From positions 11,754,001 through 11,818,000 of the forward strand of contig NC_063157.1 in assembly GCF_020921035.1 (NCBI RefSeq): a DNA stretch of 64,000 nt, read 5' to 3'. This document shows, one piece after another, positions 46,606 through 59,310 of this stretch. The position numbers and the translations under genes were made by a program. The notes below the pieces were generated by a model. It searched no databases. It was not told the DNA's origin and saw only the letters and a program-made list of their open reading frames with translations. This DNA comes from Rhodamnia argentea (taxonomy: Eukaryota > Streptophyta > Magnoliopsida > Myrtales > Myrtaceae). Position 1 is the first letter of the stretch; each line of letters begins with the position of its first letter.

Positions 46606-47315
46606 TTGCGCAAAGGAAGAAGTCAGCGGCGAGCAGTTTTGACTCCGGACGGCTCTGTTAATTCTAATTGGCCGAGTTTCCTTTTTCTTTTTTCTTTTTT
46701 ACCCCTTAACTTTTGTTTTTTTTTTTTTTTTTGCCCTTTTTTTTTTTTTTCTCCTGTTTTTTGGGAGGGGAATTTTTAGCTTGTTGAGAAGTGAGTGAGG
46801 TGTACAAATGCAAAATCTCTTTAGATGACTAAAAAAGACTGTGGGGGCCTATACCTTTTCTGTGGTTGTGCATAAACATTCGACAAAAAGATTGAGATTT
46901 CAATCATACTTAATCAAAACAGATTAATGTATCTAGCGATTGTAAGGGGGAAATACTTAAAAGAGTAATTCGACACCATTCTGGGCTTAGCAAATGTTGA
47001 CATTGGGAAGGACAAAGTGGGCTAAAAGAAAGGCCGAGGCCCACGAGCAATTTAAGAACAACCTTGTCAATCCAAAATGGAGCAGCCTCATGTTGGAGTC
47101 TATGGCAAATAAAAAGATTGTCATCACTGATTACGTCTTCTACCGGGTCGGAAAGAGACTTCGTCACCGCCATTGACAGACCCTGTCCCGACGAAACGAA
47201 ACGTAAATTTCTTTGCCCTTGATCCACCCTACATGTTGGAGTGTGGTTCATATTCCCCGCCGACATAAAGGCATTGAAGTTCCACTCCCCGACAAATGGA
47301 TGGGCCTCCGGGTTG
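46606..47315. other. 3' flank of the LOB-domain gene
   Basis: T-rich 3' UTR-like sequence with runs at 46719-46732 and 46738-46751. The frames at 46910-47266 (-) and 46994-47176 (+) overlap and have no family features. Confidence 0.4.
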
Positions 47316-47632
47316 TTAGAGGATTTTTATAGTTAAAATCCTTTTTTTATTGGCAATTTGGCCTTCGATCCATGAATGACTATTGAGTGGCCTAGGGCTC
47401 GCTTGGCCCTTAAGGTTTTCTTGTGCCGTTTACAAATAATAATCTTTCTCTCTTGTAATTGAGAGCTGTAACTTGTAATATAGATATGTGATGTGCTAAT
47501 TATAATGTAATCTTTTGTTAGATGTAACCCTAGTTTGAGTGTAAACCATTATAAACTTTGCGTCTCGATCTCTTTTTCTCGCCTTTACTTTCTATTTCGA
47601 TGTATTTGTGTGCCTACTTTTAACACTATAAC
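47316..47632 (+). mobile_element. Possible solo LTR
   Basis: Starts TGTTAGAGGATTTTTATAG and ends about TTTTAACACTATAACA. The middle ('CTTGTAATTGAGAGCTGTAA', 'TGTAATCTTTTGTTAG', 'TATAAACTTTGCGTCTCGAT') is typical of Copia-type LTR 3' halves. No matching 5-bp target duplication was found, so this remains tentative. Confidence 0.3.
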
Positions 47633-50600
47633 AGCATAGGCGATGGAAAATCTGTTTTGTCGTGCTTGGGTTAAGGACAAAGGCGATGCAATCTTTTATG
47701 TCGCCCGTTGTTGCTAATCAAAAGTTCCGAATGTTAATTGAATGGGCAAACCTTCCTATGGTACTGATATAGGGCGAAGGCGATTGGCGAGGATGACGTA
47801 TCATTTATTAAATTTGGTCGATATAATACTTTGTTAACTCTTTTGTTTTTATTTCGACCAAAAAAACAAAACTCTTTTATTTTTCTAAAATGGATAAATT
47901 AAGTATTGATTCAATGAAAAAGTCAACAGAACATCTGCGTCTTATTGCTACGGATTGGTGAAAAGAGAGGATTCGATGCTTTCTCCCGTAGAAAAAATGA
48001 ATTGATTCTAACATGGTAGCGAGTGAATAATACAAACATGTTCCTCTATATAAAAAGAGTTTTTGTTCCGTCATACATAAGTAATATACATGTATATATA
48101 CTTCTCTTGGTGAGCTATTTGAAGGAATCTTCCGTTGTTTGGCCTTTGAAGCTTTTGCGAATATATTTCCTTCTGAGTTTTAACGAGAGGAACCAAAAAT
48201 AGCTCTTTTCCTTTCTCATAAAGCGAGAATAAAAAAAAAAAAAAGAGAGAGGATAGGATAGGTGCAGAGACTCAATGGGAGCTATTCTAACAAATGCAGT
48301 TGATCACATTGTTGTAAAACCTCACCTGTTAACTCTTTTGCTTTTTCAGCGATACTTCAAATTCGATCCGAGAATTTTTTTCCCCCAAAAACATTAGATT
48401 ATATATCGAAAGAGTAGTATGAAATTGACATGCTTAACTAAGAAGCAATGGGGACAAAGGCCTAGATGTATACATATGTTTGTATATATATATAAACGTA
48501 GAGTAGAGAATGCAGTCCCCGCCCTTGTCCTCCTGCCTGGTGCCCATCCTAAACAAGTTCGACCGAGTTTTCGATTAATGTTTATGTTACTCTAGCCATA
48601 AGTTGGCACGTGTGGTCTTATTACGTGGACCGGGTATTCAGATACCCTTGTGTTAGATCTATCACAATATTTGGATCAACTAAATTTGACATGCGATTCA
48701 CCCGATCTAAAAGATCGATATAAATAAACTCAATTCACATAAACCAAATGTGGAGTGAGAATCTAACCTCATAGATATATTTTGGTCAGTCCTAGTCATT
48801 ACTTATTTGTAGATCTATCAAAATGGTAGATCGGGTTGATAAAAGGTCTAACCCAAATTAACTCGATTAGCCCGTTTTGATTCATTTTCATGAAATACAA
48901 ATCTAGCATGCATCTCATACCTGATCCGATCTATATTGTTAAAACACGTCCATATTTACCATAATTTAGGAAACTTGATATCAAAATTGAGGTGAAAGTG
49001 CGAAGCGAGCGAGCGCGGGATCGAGTGAGGACGAGAGAGTAAAGAGAGAGTCATAGGGTGGGTTGGGTCTAAATAAATCGTGAACCCATTCAGCACTCAT
49101 ACTAATATGAATTTTACCGTTCTAAACCCGTTCATGACCCATTTAGTGAATACGACGAACTTGTAAAATAACTCGGCCCATCAAACGTGAGTTAAGAAAT
49201 GGGTCTATCATCAATTTTTTGACGGGCCTACTTGTTCACCGGATAAAACCCATTACGGATCTGTAAACCCCACGCGGGACTTTGATTCTCTTTCTCCCAC
49301 TTGGGAATTGATGCGTATGTCCCTAAACGTCGGTCTATGTGTTGGACCATGAAGTCGATCAGGGCAACTCAAAGAGTACCGTGTTTTACCACGCAAAGAT
49401 AGTGTGGGTCGTGCGTGCAGCACCAAAAGTAGGATCCCAAGGTTGAAACAGACAGATTGATCCTAAGCACAACTTAAAAAGGTTTCGCCCGAGCTTTAAA
49501 ATGTAAAATTCGAAGATATTTTTTGGAATGAATGGAAGATAAATATTTTCTCCTAATTTAAGGAGATACGGTGGATAAAATAGATTTCATGTCGTCTTCG
49601 AATGGCTACCGTCAGATAGACTCGTATAATAGTAACCTGCGCTTAGAATGAGTCGTAGGAGCTTCGGCTTCTGCGTGCGGTGCTAGTTAATCAGCTTGCT
49701 AACGACAATGCAAAGATAGTGCGGATTATGCGTGCAGCACCGAAAGTAGGATCCCAAGGTTGACACAGACAGATCATGGGACTCCGTTCTTAGTTTTCGG
49801 TCCAATTGTTCCCGTCCACCGGAAATGACTGAGAAAGAACAAGGTTGAACTAAAAAAAGTGCCAAGTGTCCGTTGACTTTCCTTATCTTTTGTTGACCGA
49901 GCTGGTTATCGTTACAGGTGATCGTCCCAAAACACGTGGAAAATGCATGCACTAGAGAGCAAAAGAACGGCCGTGCAAGAATGTGTTGACCGAAAGAAGG
50001 ATAAGAATGTGTTGACCCAGCTATGTTACTTTTTCGAGGTGGAACAAGAGGAAGGAAAGATGGACATTATAACCTCGGACTAACCAATGTCTCGACTCCG
50101 ATCGCACCTTCATGTTGCAGGGAGTCTGAACTCTTTGGAACCAGTTACATAAAAGTCGGACAAATTATAAAAAAAAAAAGTCATAAACATACGCTGCGGA
50201 TGTCAATTCCGTCTTAAACTTTTAATTTGATCAATTTTATCCTATACTTTTTGACAATTTGCTAATGTAGTTCTTTCAACCAATTTTGATCAGCAATACC
50301 GACATGGATGCCGACTTTCATATATGACATGATCGATGCTGTTGTGGGCAATTTTTTGCATTTTTGTTTTAATTTTTTGAGTTTTTATACAAAATTTAAT
50401 TTTTAAATTTATTTTCTTTCATTTTTTTTCCTTTTTCCTCCGTCGGCTTTTGGCAAAAGAAAACGAAAATAAAACAAGAACAAAGTTATAAAATTTATGA
50501 ATATTCACAAAAGTAGAAAACAATGCAAAAAAAAAAAAAATCCATATTAAAGCCGGCCGTCACATGCAAGACCGCTGGTGTTTACATTAGTATTGCTAGT

Positions 50601-50860
50601 CAAAATTGGCCGAAAAGATTACATTTGAATACTTTCCGATGGGAACTTCACCAGGAATATGAATTTCTTGCTGTTGGCGTCAACCTAACATTGTCAAAGT
50701 ATCCGTCACATCTTCTAGAATGCTTCGTCTGAACTTGCCGCAATCCTTGTAACGATGCCCTTTACTGAAGAATAATAGGTGGGAGTACAAAGTGTCAATC
50801 TAATCTTTGCGTGACTGCATTTTATTCCGCAATTTATCGTCATTCCATTTTGAAATTTCG
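47633..50860. other. Intergenic repeat-derived DNA
   Basis: No gene recognised. Contains a direct repeat at 49393-49457 and 49710-49774 (separate entry), a short repeat fragment of the 26299-26798 family at about 50215-50340, and AT-rich stretches with 'AGATCTATCAAAATGGTAGATC'-like sequence around 48650-49270 typical of old repeats. Confidence 0.35.
49393..49774 (+). repeat. Pair of 65-bp direct repeats 317 bp apart
   Basis: 49393-49457 and 49710-49774 share 'GCAAAGATAGTG(T/C)GG', 'GCGTGCAGCACC(A/G)AAAGT' and 'AGGATCCCAAGGTTGA' with only a few differences. Confidence 0.8.
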
Positions 50861-51524
50861 GGAAAATTATTCAAAAAGTCCTAAACCTATTATACTTTTA
50901 TCAATTCAGTTCTAAACTTTTTAATTGTGTCAATTAAGTCTTAAATATTTTCCGTTTTGTCAATTGTGTTCATTTGGTCAATTTGACCGGAAATCACTAA
51001 TAAGGATGCCGGTTATCCTCCGTGACACGATCGGTGCTCAAGTGGAGAATTTCGATAATATTTTGAATATTTTAATTTTTAATTTTCTTGATATTTTCCT
51101 TTTTTTTTTTCTCTTATCCTTCTTAATTTTTATTTACTGTGGCCTGCGAGGGTCGCCGAGCCCTCGACGGTCACTAGTGAGGGTCTCGGCTACTAGCGAG
51201 GCTAGCCTCGCCCATATTTTGGTGTGGCCGAGCTAGGGCTTTGTTACCCTCCCTAGCCACAAATAATAACAATAATAATAGAAGGAAACAAAATAAAAAT
51301 AACAAATAATAAGAAATTCGAAAAGGGTTTTAAAATTAAAAAATTTTACACGTCATCGCCGTGCGTACCGCGTACAACGACCGCCGTCCACGTCTGCGAT
51401 TTTTGGCTAATATCAGTTGAATGGACTCAATTAGTAAAATGTGAAAAGATGTATGATTCAATTGACACAATTAAAATGTTTGTGACTAAATTGGTAAGGT
51501 TTAGGACTGCTTGGACAAATTTCC
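50861..51524. mobile_element. Non-autonomous DNA element with about 28-bp terminal inverted repeats
   Basis: Left end GGAAAATTATTCAAAAAGTC (50861-50880) continuing CTAAACC is mirrored by GGTTTAGGACTGCTTGGACA (51498-51517) continuing AATTTCC. The inner 'CAATTAAGTC', 'GTCAATTTGACC' sequences are mirrored near 51410-51450. The centre holds GC-rich 'GCCGAGCCCTCGACGG'. No transposase. Same family as 26299-26798. Confidence 0.65.
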
Positions 51525-51670
51525 CCTGAGGATATTGATGTTGCTCTTAAGAGCCAGTTCAATCCCATCTGTAGTTACAAGTGCAAAATCACCAACAATC
51601 TTGATGAGGAGCATTACTCATCATACCGCTCTCAATGAAACATGAGCCGAAAAACGAAAACGAAACAAAT

Positions 51671-52530
51671 CTAGCCAAAACAATTATTCTCACATAGATT
51701 CAAGGGCTTCAAACATATTTGAACCCCGTACTTAGGTTTTATGGTGAGGACGACGATTGGAGCATGACGATAACTCTCCGAGATGGTGAAGCTAAACCTC
51801 GATACCAGCATCGCTAGTATGATCTTGGCTTCCATCATAGCAAAAGATTGGCCGACACAATTCCGCGGCCCCATCGCGAATGGCATGAACCGACCCGATG
51901 GAAATGGTTTGGATGCAAACCGCTCGGGATTGAACTCGTCGGCATCTTTTCCCCACAGTTCTTCGCTGTGATGAATCGCTAGCACCGGGATCCAGATCGA
52001 TAATCCCTTCGGCACGTGAAGGTCGCCTAGCTTGATGTCTTCGAAGGCCATGCGAGGAAGAACCGATGCCGGTGGATAGAGCCTTAAGGATTCGTTAACA
52101 ACCATATTTAGCTGCATAAAAGGGGTAGAGATATTCAACAACTCATCGCATGATATAATCGACGTAGTCCTAGGATTATTCTGTGTATCAATATTAACAT
52201 GTTTAACAACACAATCAATTCTGACTTTCATTATATATTCCTCTATCAAATGGAAGTGATCCAGTAAAAACTAATTGGCACTACTAGGCGACATTTTTTC
52301 ACTCAAAGCCGCATGCAAATAACTCCATTTTCTCATCGTCGATGGCGATAAGCCTCCAGATCTCAAGGCTATATGTATCCCGCCTGGGCCGTCGAGATCT
52401 CGACGGCCATGGAGGGTGGGCATCTAGGGTGGAAGAGAGAGGGAGAGAGCTTATGCTGCATAATTTCATGCTTGCACAAGAACCCTAACATGTAAAGTTA
52501 CTCGATGCAACTAAACCCTAATCCCATCTC

Positions 52531-52581
<51 letters not shown>

Positions 52582-54928
52582 GCCGCGAATCAGGGCCACT
52601 ACAGTCCTCGCCATTGGATCCCTGCCGCCCTTCCCCGCCCCCAACTTCGGCCTCCTTGTCTTCCGAAAGTTTGGGTACTTGCGGTGTAATTATCCTAGAA
52701 AAGTATATTCTTCTTTGTTGTGATCAAAATAGGCCTCAAGTTGAGCCAAACTTGAAAAATAGAGGTACTTGAAGGAAGAAAAAAAAAAGTATGATACTTG
52801 AGCGTAAAATGTGTAAATTCAGATACTTTCAGATCGTTAACCCTATTTGTCTCTTGCATTTTGCATGCAAAATTTTCAGAGTAAGGAAGGATGCAGCTCT
52901 CGATTCGACTGGTTTGTCTTCTCTACTTTGTTCACCCATTTGACGATCTCTCCAGGTAAATTTTCTGGAATCAGTTTTTTTAATTTTTGGGGGGCAATTG
53001 TCAAAAGGGTTGCTTGAAATTGCTCCAAGAAAGAACAACAAAAGTGCTTGGAGCACCTTTTTAAGGGAATAATTCTAAGAGTCGATGGTCCCATGAGTTG
53101 AAAGATCGAGCACTGATCCAAATTTGACTTCCTAGGACTTGCAGGAACTTTCCTGCAACGTAGACATCTTCAATGTCCTGTAGAATTTCTTTTGATTTAC
53201 GGCCGAAAGCCGCTACAGACTCTTGCGCAAATATTTTGATTTGTGACTAACAAATATTTCAATTTCTTGTTTAAGTTAGTGTATAGATGATGTTCATATT
53301 AGCCCCAATGAGAAATCAGAAGGCTCGTAGGAGAATTTCCTCCAATTAGAGAAGGACGGAAACGTGAACATATTTACTATGGAGTGCGAGTAATTTAGCG
53401 CTTACCAAGCTGAGTTTGGGAAGATGATGGACTGAAGGGTTTTCGCCGCTGCACACCCGAGTCACTTCGGCGCGGACCTTATCTTGCCAAGGCCGGTTGC
53501 TTGCCAACAGCATGACGGTCCATGTGAGCAGAAGCGCGGCTGTCTCGTGCCCGGCAAAGAAGAACGTCTTGCACTCGTCCATAATCACTTGCATGCTAGG
53601 ACTATAAGCACTCTTTTTCCTTGCCGCCGTCTCGATCTCGTTCAACAGCATGCCGAGTAAATCGTCGCCGTATGTACAGCTCCGACCAACCTCGGCAGAG
53701 ACTTTTCTGCTTTCGATTATCTCCGTCAGGAGCTTCTCCACCTCCGCCTTCGATGTTTTGATCTCCTTATTGTATTTGGTGGGAAAGAACCTGCAGAAAT
53801 TTTTTTCATGTTATCACAATTGAAGAAAACTATGTGTACTTTGATGGTGAAAGAGTGAGTGGAACAGCGATTAACTTGATAGCAAAAAATGGAAGAGAAG
53901 ACATTTTTGCGCGACTCACCGGCTTCCTGGGAGACACAAATGTCGGCTCGCTTGAGCACAGCGATGCTGCAAAACCGTCAGCAGATGGAATATTCGCGTC
54001 CCCTTCTCGTAGCTGCTCCCGAATTCGGCCCTTGAAATGATGTCGGATGTAAGCTTAGTCATGTACTCGTAGATCTCGACCTCGGTTTGACCCGAGTCTA
54101 TGGCATTTTGCAATGATTGTAGCATCTGGTTAGTGCACTCGACCATGAACCCAGCATAACTCTGATTTTGACGAACACAAGAAAACTGAGACTTGAAGAC
54201 AGTTTACTGATATATAGCAGAAGCATTCATGAAATATGCTCAAAAACAGCAATTGCTGGTGTTTGGACGAACCTTGAGTTTGTCTCCCATGAACGCAGGA
54301 GCGACGATGCGGCGCTGATGTATCCAATCGTCCCCGTTAGCCATCAAAAGCCCTCTCCCGATGAAATGCTTCGATCCTTGTTGCTGCAGCCATGATTTAC
54401 CAGTTTGAGTGCTGTACTTGGAAAGCAACTCCTTGACGAGGTCGGTCTCGGTTAAGCACAGGCGAGGCTCGACCCCGTTCCAATACATGAATCTCTTCCC
54501 TGCGTATGAAATTTTCTCGTCGGTGCATACTCGAAGAAGCTGAGCTAATTCTCATCATATCATTGGCGGTATGATAACGATCATCTCATCACAACAAGAT
54601 CATGCGAGGAAGAATTGAAGGACAGACCGTATTGTTTAGTCCATCTGACGTAATGAGGCAAGAGGCGATCCACGATGTCGTGGCGTATGGACTCCATGTC
54701 CTCGGCGGCAGATTCGGAAACGAGAGAAGACACGTCGCCGAGGTTGCCGACAAGAAACCGCGGCTCCGGCCCACGCACTCCTTGCCTCTCCATTATTTTC
54801 TTGATCCGTCTCGGAGTTAGCAAGTAAAACGAGAGCGTCGCGCACACGGCTCTCGCAATCAGCGACAGAAGCAGAAGCAGAAGCAAAAGAGTCACCATAA
54901 CAACCGCGGCCGCGGCGGCGGTTGCCAT
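51671..54928 (-). CDS. CYP735A: Cytochrome P450, CYP735A type (cytokinin trans-hydroxylase), 531 aa, five exons
   Basis: Exons on the minus strand: 54928-54628, 54499-54273, 54161-53920, 53790-53406, 52111-51671; all introns GT-AG; joined frame open over 1,596 nt. Residues about 9-31 are an ER membrane anchor (Leu-rich). Conserved P450 landmarks: I-helix AGHETA (336-341), ExxR 'ESLR' (392-395), PERF (447-450) and the heme loop 'PFAMGPRNCVGQ' with ligand Cys470. Family-specific blocks 'LTPRRIKKIMERQGVRGP', 'GRGLLMANGDDW', 'RCAQASRHLCLPGSRF' and 'YRHAPIVVLTIKPKYGV' match CYP735A. These enzymes hydroxylate the isopentenyl side chain of iP-type cytokinin nucleotides to give trans-zeatin forms, using NADPH-P450 reductase at the ER. 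All catalytic residues are intact. Intron 4 is unusually long (52112-53405) and contains a CT microsatellite. Assignment to A1 or A2 is not possible from sequence alone. Confidence 0.92.
52533..52578. repeat. (CT)n microsatellite in P450 intron 4
   Basis: About 23 CT dinucleotides, inside the 1,294-bp fourth intron of the CYP735A-type gene. Confidence 0.95.
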
Positions 54929-55021
54929 GGTACGTAGGAGTCTTTTGCGCTGCCCTAGCTCAACCAGACGAGAGGAAGAGGTTGATGATACGCGTTGTAT
55001 GGCAAGTAATCCTGGGATGGC

Positions 55022-55031
55022 CTATTTATAG
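55022..55031 (-). promoter_or_regulatory. TATA box of the CYP735A-type gene
   Basis: CTATAAATAG on the minus strand, 94 bases before the start codon at 54928. Confidence 0.65.
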
Positions 55032-57269
55032 CTAGTGTCTGAAAAGCAAACCGGTTCAGAGAATTCTCGTAAAGATAACATAAGTTTAGTACATCTCCAA
55101 TGTCAGTTTCCCTGGTTTTGACGAGACGCTTGCTTTTTTATTTTTACCCCCACAGAATCTATTAACAAAAAGAATAAATTTATCTAAAAAAATATATATT
55201 TTTTAATCATGTAATATTACTTGTGAAACTATTTTGCTACGTCGCCGACGTAGAATACGAAAAGTCCATATGTTTCAAATTTTCACCGTTTGGGTCAACC
55301 TTTTCGCTCGAGATGGGGTGTCAAGACATGACATGTCGCTTCTTCGTATCAAAGCTCAGTAAGCTTTCGAACAAATCAATCGGGCACCTTGCTTTACCAA
55401 CAATAAAAATTTTTTCGTTGCATCATTACGAGAGATAAAGGACATATGCTTTGTGTGCATTTTTCTTTCTCTTTTGATGCGACTATGTCCATGATGCACT
55501 CTTATCGAATACACGCATGACCGACCCCTAAGGACGATTGGAGGGCATCTCGCCAAGATCCTCTTTAATTAATTTTAGGTTTATCTTAATCAAGTTCTTG
55601 AATTTAGAACAAGAATCAGTGCTCCACTTAATTACAATCTTGATTCTTCTTCGATTGACAACCCGGGAAACGTCAGCATCCGTCGCTATTATAATTGCTA
55701 TATTAATGGATCTCGGACTTAATTAAATTCTGGGACTATACTAATAGTCAAATAATCTGTTGATCCTTCTGTTCAGGATTCTTTTGACCAAACATGATGT
55801 GGTTGGGAGTCCACGCCCGTGACGAGATTTTTCTCTATTTGTTTATAATTAAGGAGTTCCCGAATTAATATAATTATGTCGATTAGATTAATTTGTTTCC
55901 GGTGAATGTGGGGGAGTAGAGAGAAGGGATTGGCCAAGTTAAGACAGACCACTATACTCTCTCTATCGAGGGAGGAAGAGGAGGAGGTGTGATGTTGACT
56001 TTTCAAGGGCCGACTGACTTTTGACCTAAGGTTGCGGACTTTTTGGGGCGGACGATAGTAAATTTTTATGGTAGGTTTGATTACTTTTCGTTTAGAGCAA
56101 AAAGAAGGCAGAATTAGAACGAGATCGTAGGTTACAAAGTAGTGACATGTGAAAGGATCGAGCAACCAAGGTATGTATCCGGTTGGTCGTTTGAGATCGG
56201 AGCCCCTCAACGCGGTCGGGCGACCGGATGCCGGGAAGACTTTCGGCCTCTCGGGATCTCTACTAGCCTAGTCGGGCTTGGGGTGCCTACATTTCGTTTC
56301 TCCAGAGGAGATAGAGCAGCTGAGATTTGCGTAAGATGGCCCGGACCGGACCGGAACATGAAGCATTTAAGGATCTACAGCTTATTCATATGAGCTCGGG
56401 GTAATTAGATTGTGCCACTTCCGTTTTCTATATGCGGTCGCTGAGTCGTATGAAATCGATTTCGACGTGCTCCTAAAGTTGAGTCCAATCAAATTCTTGG
56501 TCGGAACTTCAATGCTATGCTTTCCCGTGAGTTGTGATTGCCTTGGTGAAGGGCAAAAATATCAAACACGAGAATTTCATGCGTCGCTTTGGAATTGGTC
56601 ACGTTATTATAAAGTGCCCCCATGTGCCACACACCGTTTGAAATTTGATGCTATTTGTACAATCCAAATTAATTAAACATAATAATAATAAAGAATAAAC
56701 AAGAAAATGACATGAGAGAGAGGAAATGCGTGCTTTAGCTACTGTAAGTAGAGATACATGGCCGTCATTGTCGTTCCATTTTCTTAGGAACCTAAAGTGA
56801 CTTTATTAGCCGGGGACCGATCTCCCTCTTTATCTCTCTCTCTCTGGTTCATTCTTCAACAGGCATGTGATCCGAGTTTGTGTAGGACCGGTCAAAATTT
56901 GCGACCAAAATTGATCGAATAAACTCAATTGAAAAAACGTGCTAAGGTTCAGGATTAAATTGGCCCAATTGAGAGGTTTATGACCGAATTGATATCAACT
57001 ATCAATACAATAATTATATGAATTTTTTGGTACTTTCCCCAAAGAGTCATAGTAGTCTCCTCCTACTGCTTGGGAGCTTACAACACTTAAATAAGCGATG
57101 ATGCCTACCCACCGCCACCGAGCTCACCGAAAGTAGCAATACTAGCAATTTCATTTTCTATTGACTCCGCAATTAATGCTAGTGAGAAACTTAGCAATGA
57201 ATTCTAGAAAATCAAGGGGCACATTGCAAAGGACTCAAAATGCGAGAGACAAATTTGTCATAATCTAAA
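55032..57269. other. Intergenic, upstream of the CYP735A-type gene
   Basis: No gene recognised. Frames at 55773-56210 (-), 56142-56393 (+) and 56410-56676 (+) lack family features. About 56890-57025 is a fragment of the 26299-26798 family ('AATTGAGAGGTTTATGACC'). Confidence 0.35.
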
Positions 57270-57709
57270 GGGACAAAACCACCAAAAACCCTAAACTATG
57301 CTCACTGTGACACATTTACCCCAAACTTTTCTTTGTGACACAAAAAATCCTAAACTTGTATGCATGTGACACATTTACCCCAAACTTATGCTCGTGTGAC
57401 ACATTTACTCCAAACTTATGCTCGTGTGACACATTTACCCCAAACTTTTTGTTGTGACACTAAAAACTCCAAACTTATATTCGTGTGACACATTTACCTC
57501 AAAACTTTGAGGTAAATGTGTCACACGAATATAAGTTTAGGATTTTTGATGTCACAAAAAAATATTTTGGGGTAATTTTGTCACACGGGTATAAGTTTAG
57601 AGTTTTCAATGTCATGAGTAAAAGTTTGAGATTTTTTGTGTCACAAGAAAAAGTTTAGGGTAAATGTGTCACGGTTGGCATAGTTCAGGGGTTTTGGTGG
57701 TTTTTTCCC
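57270..57709. mobile_element. Fold-back element, 440 bp, with repeated GTGACACATTTACC units
   Basis: Terminal inverted repeats: left GGGACAAAACCACC then AAAAACCCTAAACTATG (57270-57300); right CATAGTTCAGGGGTTTTGG then TGGTTTTTTCCC (57679-57709). The left half holds direct copies of GTGACACATTTACCCCAAAC (near 57308, 57368, 57397, 57426, 57485); the right half holds inverted copies (GGTAAATGTGTCACACGAA near 57511, again near 57570 and 57658). Non-coding. About 9298-9817 and 18130-18370 are related in style. Confidence 0.75.
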
Positions 57710-59310
57710 TAATTTAAAAAGCATAAGTCACAAATGGAAAAATTGTCCAAAAGGTCATAAAACCTATCGCACTTTTACCGATTTAGTCCTAAATTTTTTA
57801 ATTTTGATAATTGAGTCATAAAATTTTTCACGGTTTGCCAACATGACACCGCCGGCTTGACCTGAATAATTTTTAATAGCATGTTAATATTTTTATTAAT
57901 ATTTTATAAAAAAATTTCCTTTATTTTTCTTTACTAGCCGAGGGAATTGACCGGCCCTCGCTGCCCAAACAGGATGGACTCAATTGGCAAGACGTTTAAG
58001 CTCTTCACAACGACCGGGATATGGAGTCCAAGGTCCTTGCCCTTTGTGTAGGTTGAGAATCGTCATCTCTGGTGCTTAATCTGAGTTCACACCCAGAAAG
58101 GAACGTCTTGATACAGAAGGACTTGGGAAGCAGAATTTGGAAAAACCGATCAAAGTTCGTTCTGGGGGACTCTTTCGTCGGTGCGTAAGATCTCATCAGC
58201 ATCATTCACGACGTAAGATGACAGCCGAGGTGGGTCTTTCTTTCCTTCTTCTTCTTCTCGAAAGGCTGACGCCTTTCGGAAAGAATGGGAAGCTGCGTTA
58301 CACACATTGTCATCAATGGCGGAAAGTGCTTCCAGAATCGTCATCCTCACCTGCTCTGCTGATGATGCACCTGCGGACCCCCTGTTGCGTTTGCGGGAAG
58401 ACGAAGTGAAAAGGGCAAAAGTGGCTTTTGCCGACCGAATTTTGGTCCACTGGAAAAGGGCGATCCTCGACATTCATTGCCATTCGAGAAAAATGGATCG
58501 TCGGCGGTGGAAAATCCTTCGCGTGACCCGGATCCGACAGATCGAGCGTATCACAGCCGTTCGTTTTATGGGTCCCACGTCCATTTGAAAGCCGATTGGA
58601 GAAACTTTTTTTTGGGTCCCGCGTCCATTTTCAAGGGGCTTAGGCCAAAAATTACCATTTTTTTTTAATCAAAAGAAAGGTCTCTCATTTCATATCAAAG
58701 AAAGATACATCACTTCCCACAAAGCAAGTTTTGAAAAGTGAATCAACATGATGCAATTTGCAGAAACTCGCTTGTTCCTTAAGAATGAATCTATCATAGC
58801 ATTCGAGCACAATCAGAGACCGATCATCGAATCTCGTATTAGTGATGAATATATACTGAGAAATCCCTCGTTAGTAACTATGGCATTGCCAAAAGGCGCG
58901 CGCGCACCTAGGCTCATCGTTCCCAGTACCATTACCATATAGAGACAACAACAACACAAATAGGTTGAGAAAGTGTAGAAAATGCATTGTAAATCCCAGA
59001 TCTATATCTAGATCGGATAGAAGAGCACCAAAATCTATTTCTAACTCTAGATCGGGAGAGAATAATTGCAAAACAGATACCGGTTAATTACAAAATCACT
59101 TTTAGATAGGCCGGTTGCCGAAAGTAGCAACAGATGAGTTTCAAAGACTCGTAAAAAACTCGATAATCTAAAGCAAGCATCCGAAGTTGAAATCGAAGTC
59201 GAAGCCGAAGCTAGCAAGCGGATCCGAAAAGAGCATATATCCACGAAATTATCAAAGAGTCTAAAAGAGAACTAGATAGAGTAGTAAAAGAGAGGGAGAA
59301 TGGAGGAGAG
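57710..59310. other. Intergenic; GC-rich segment at about 58000-58640
   Basis: 57735-57850 is a fragment of the 26299-26798 family. About 58000-58640 is less AT-rich with overlapping frames on both strands (58150-58473 -, 58137-58409 +, 58307-58588 +) and no recognised motif; it could be a captured gene fragment. 'TTTTTTTGGGTCCC' repeats at 58575-58625. Confidence 0.3.

Noticed and set aside
52829..53121. Minus-strand frames within P450 intron 4
   Set aside because: They do not fit P450 sequence, overlap in different frames and have no splice-compatible role.
53834..54040. Plus-strand frame overlapping P450 exon 3 and intron 3
   Set aside because: Antisense shadow of a well-supported exon.
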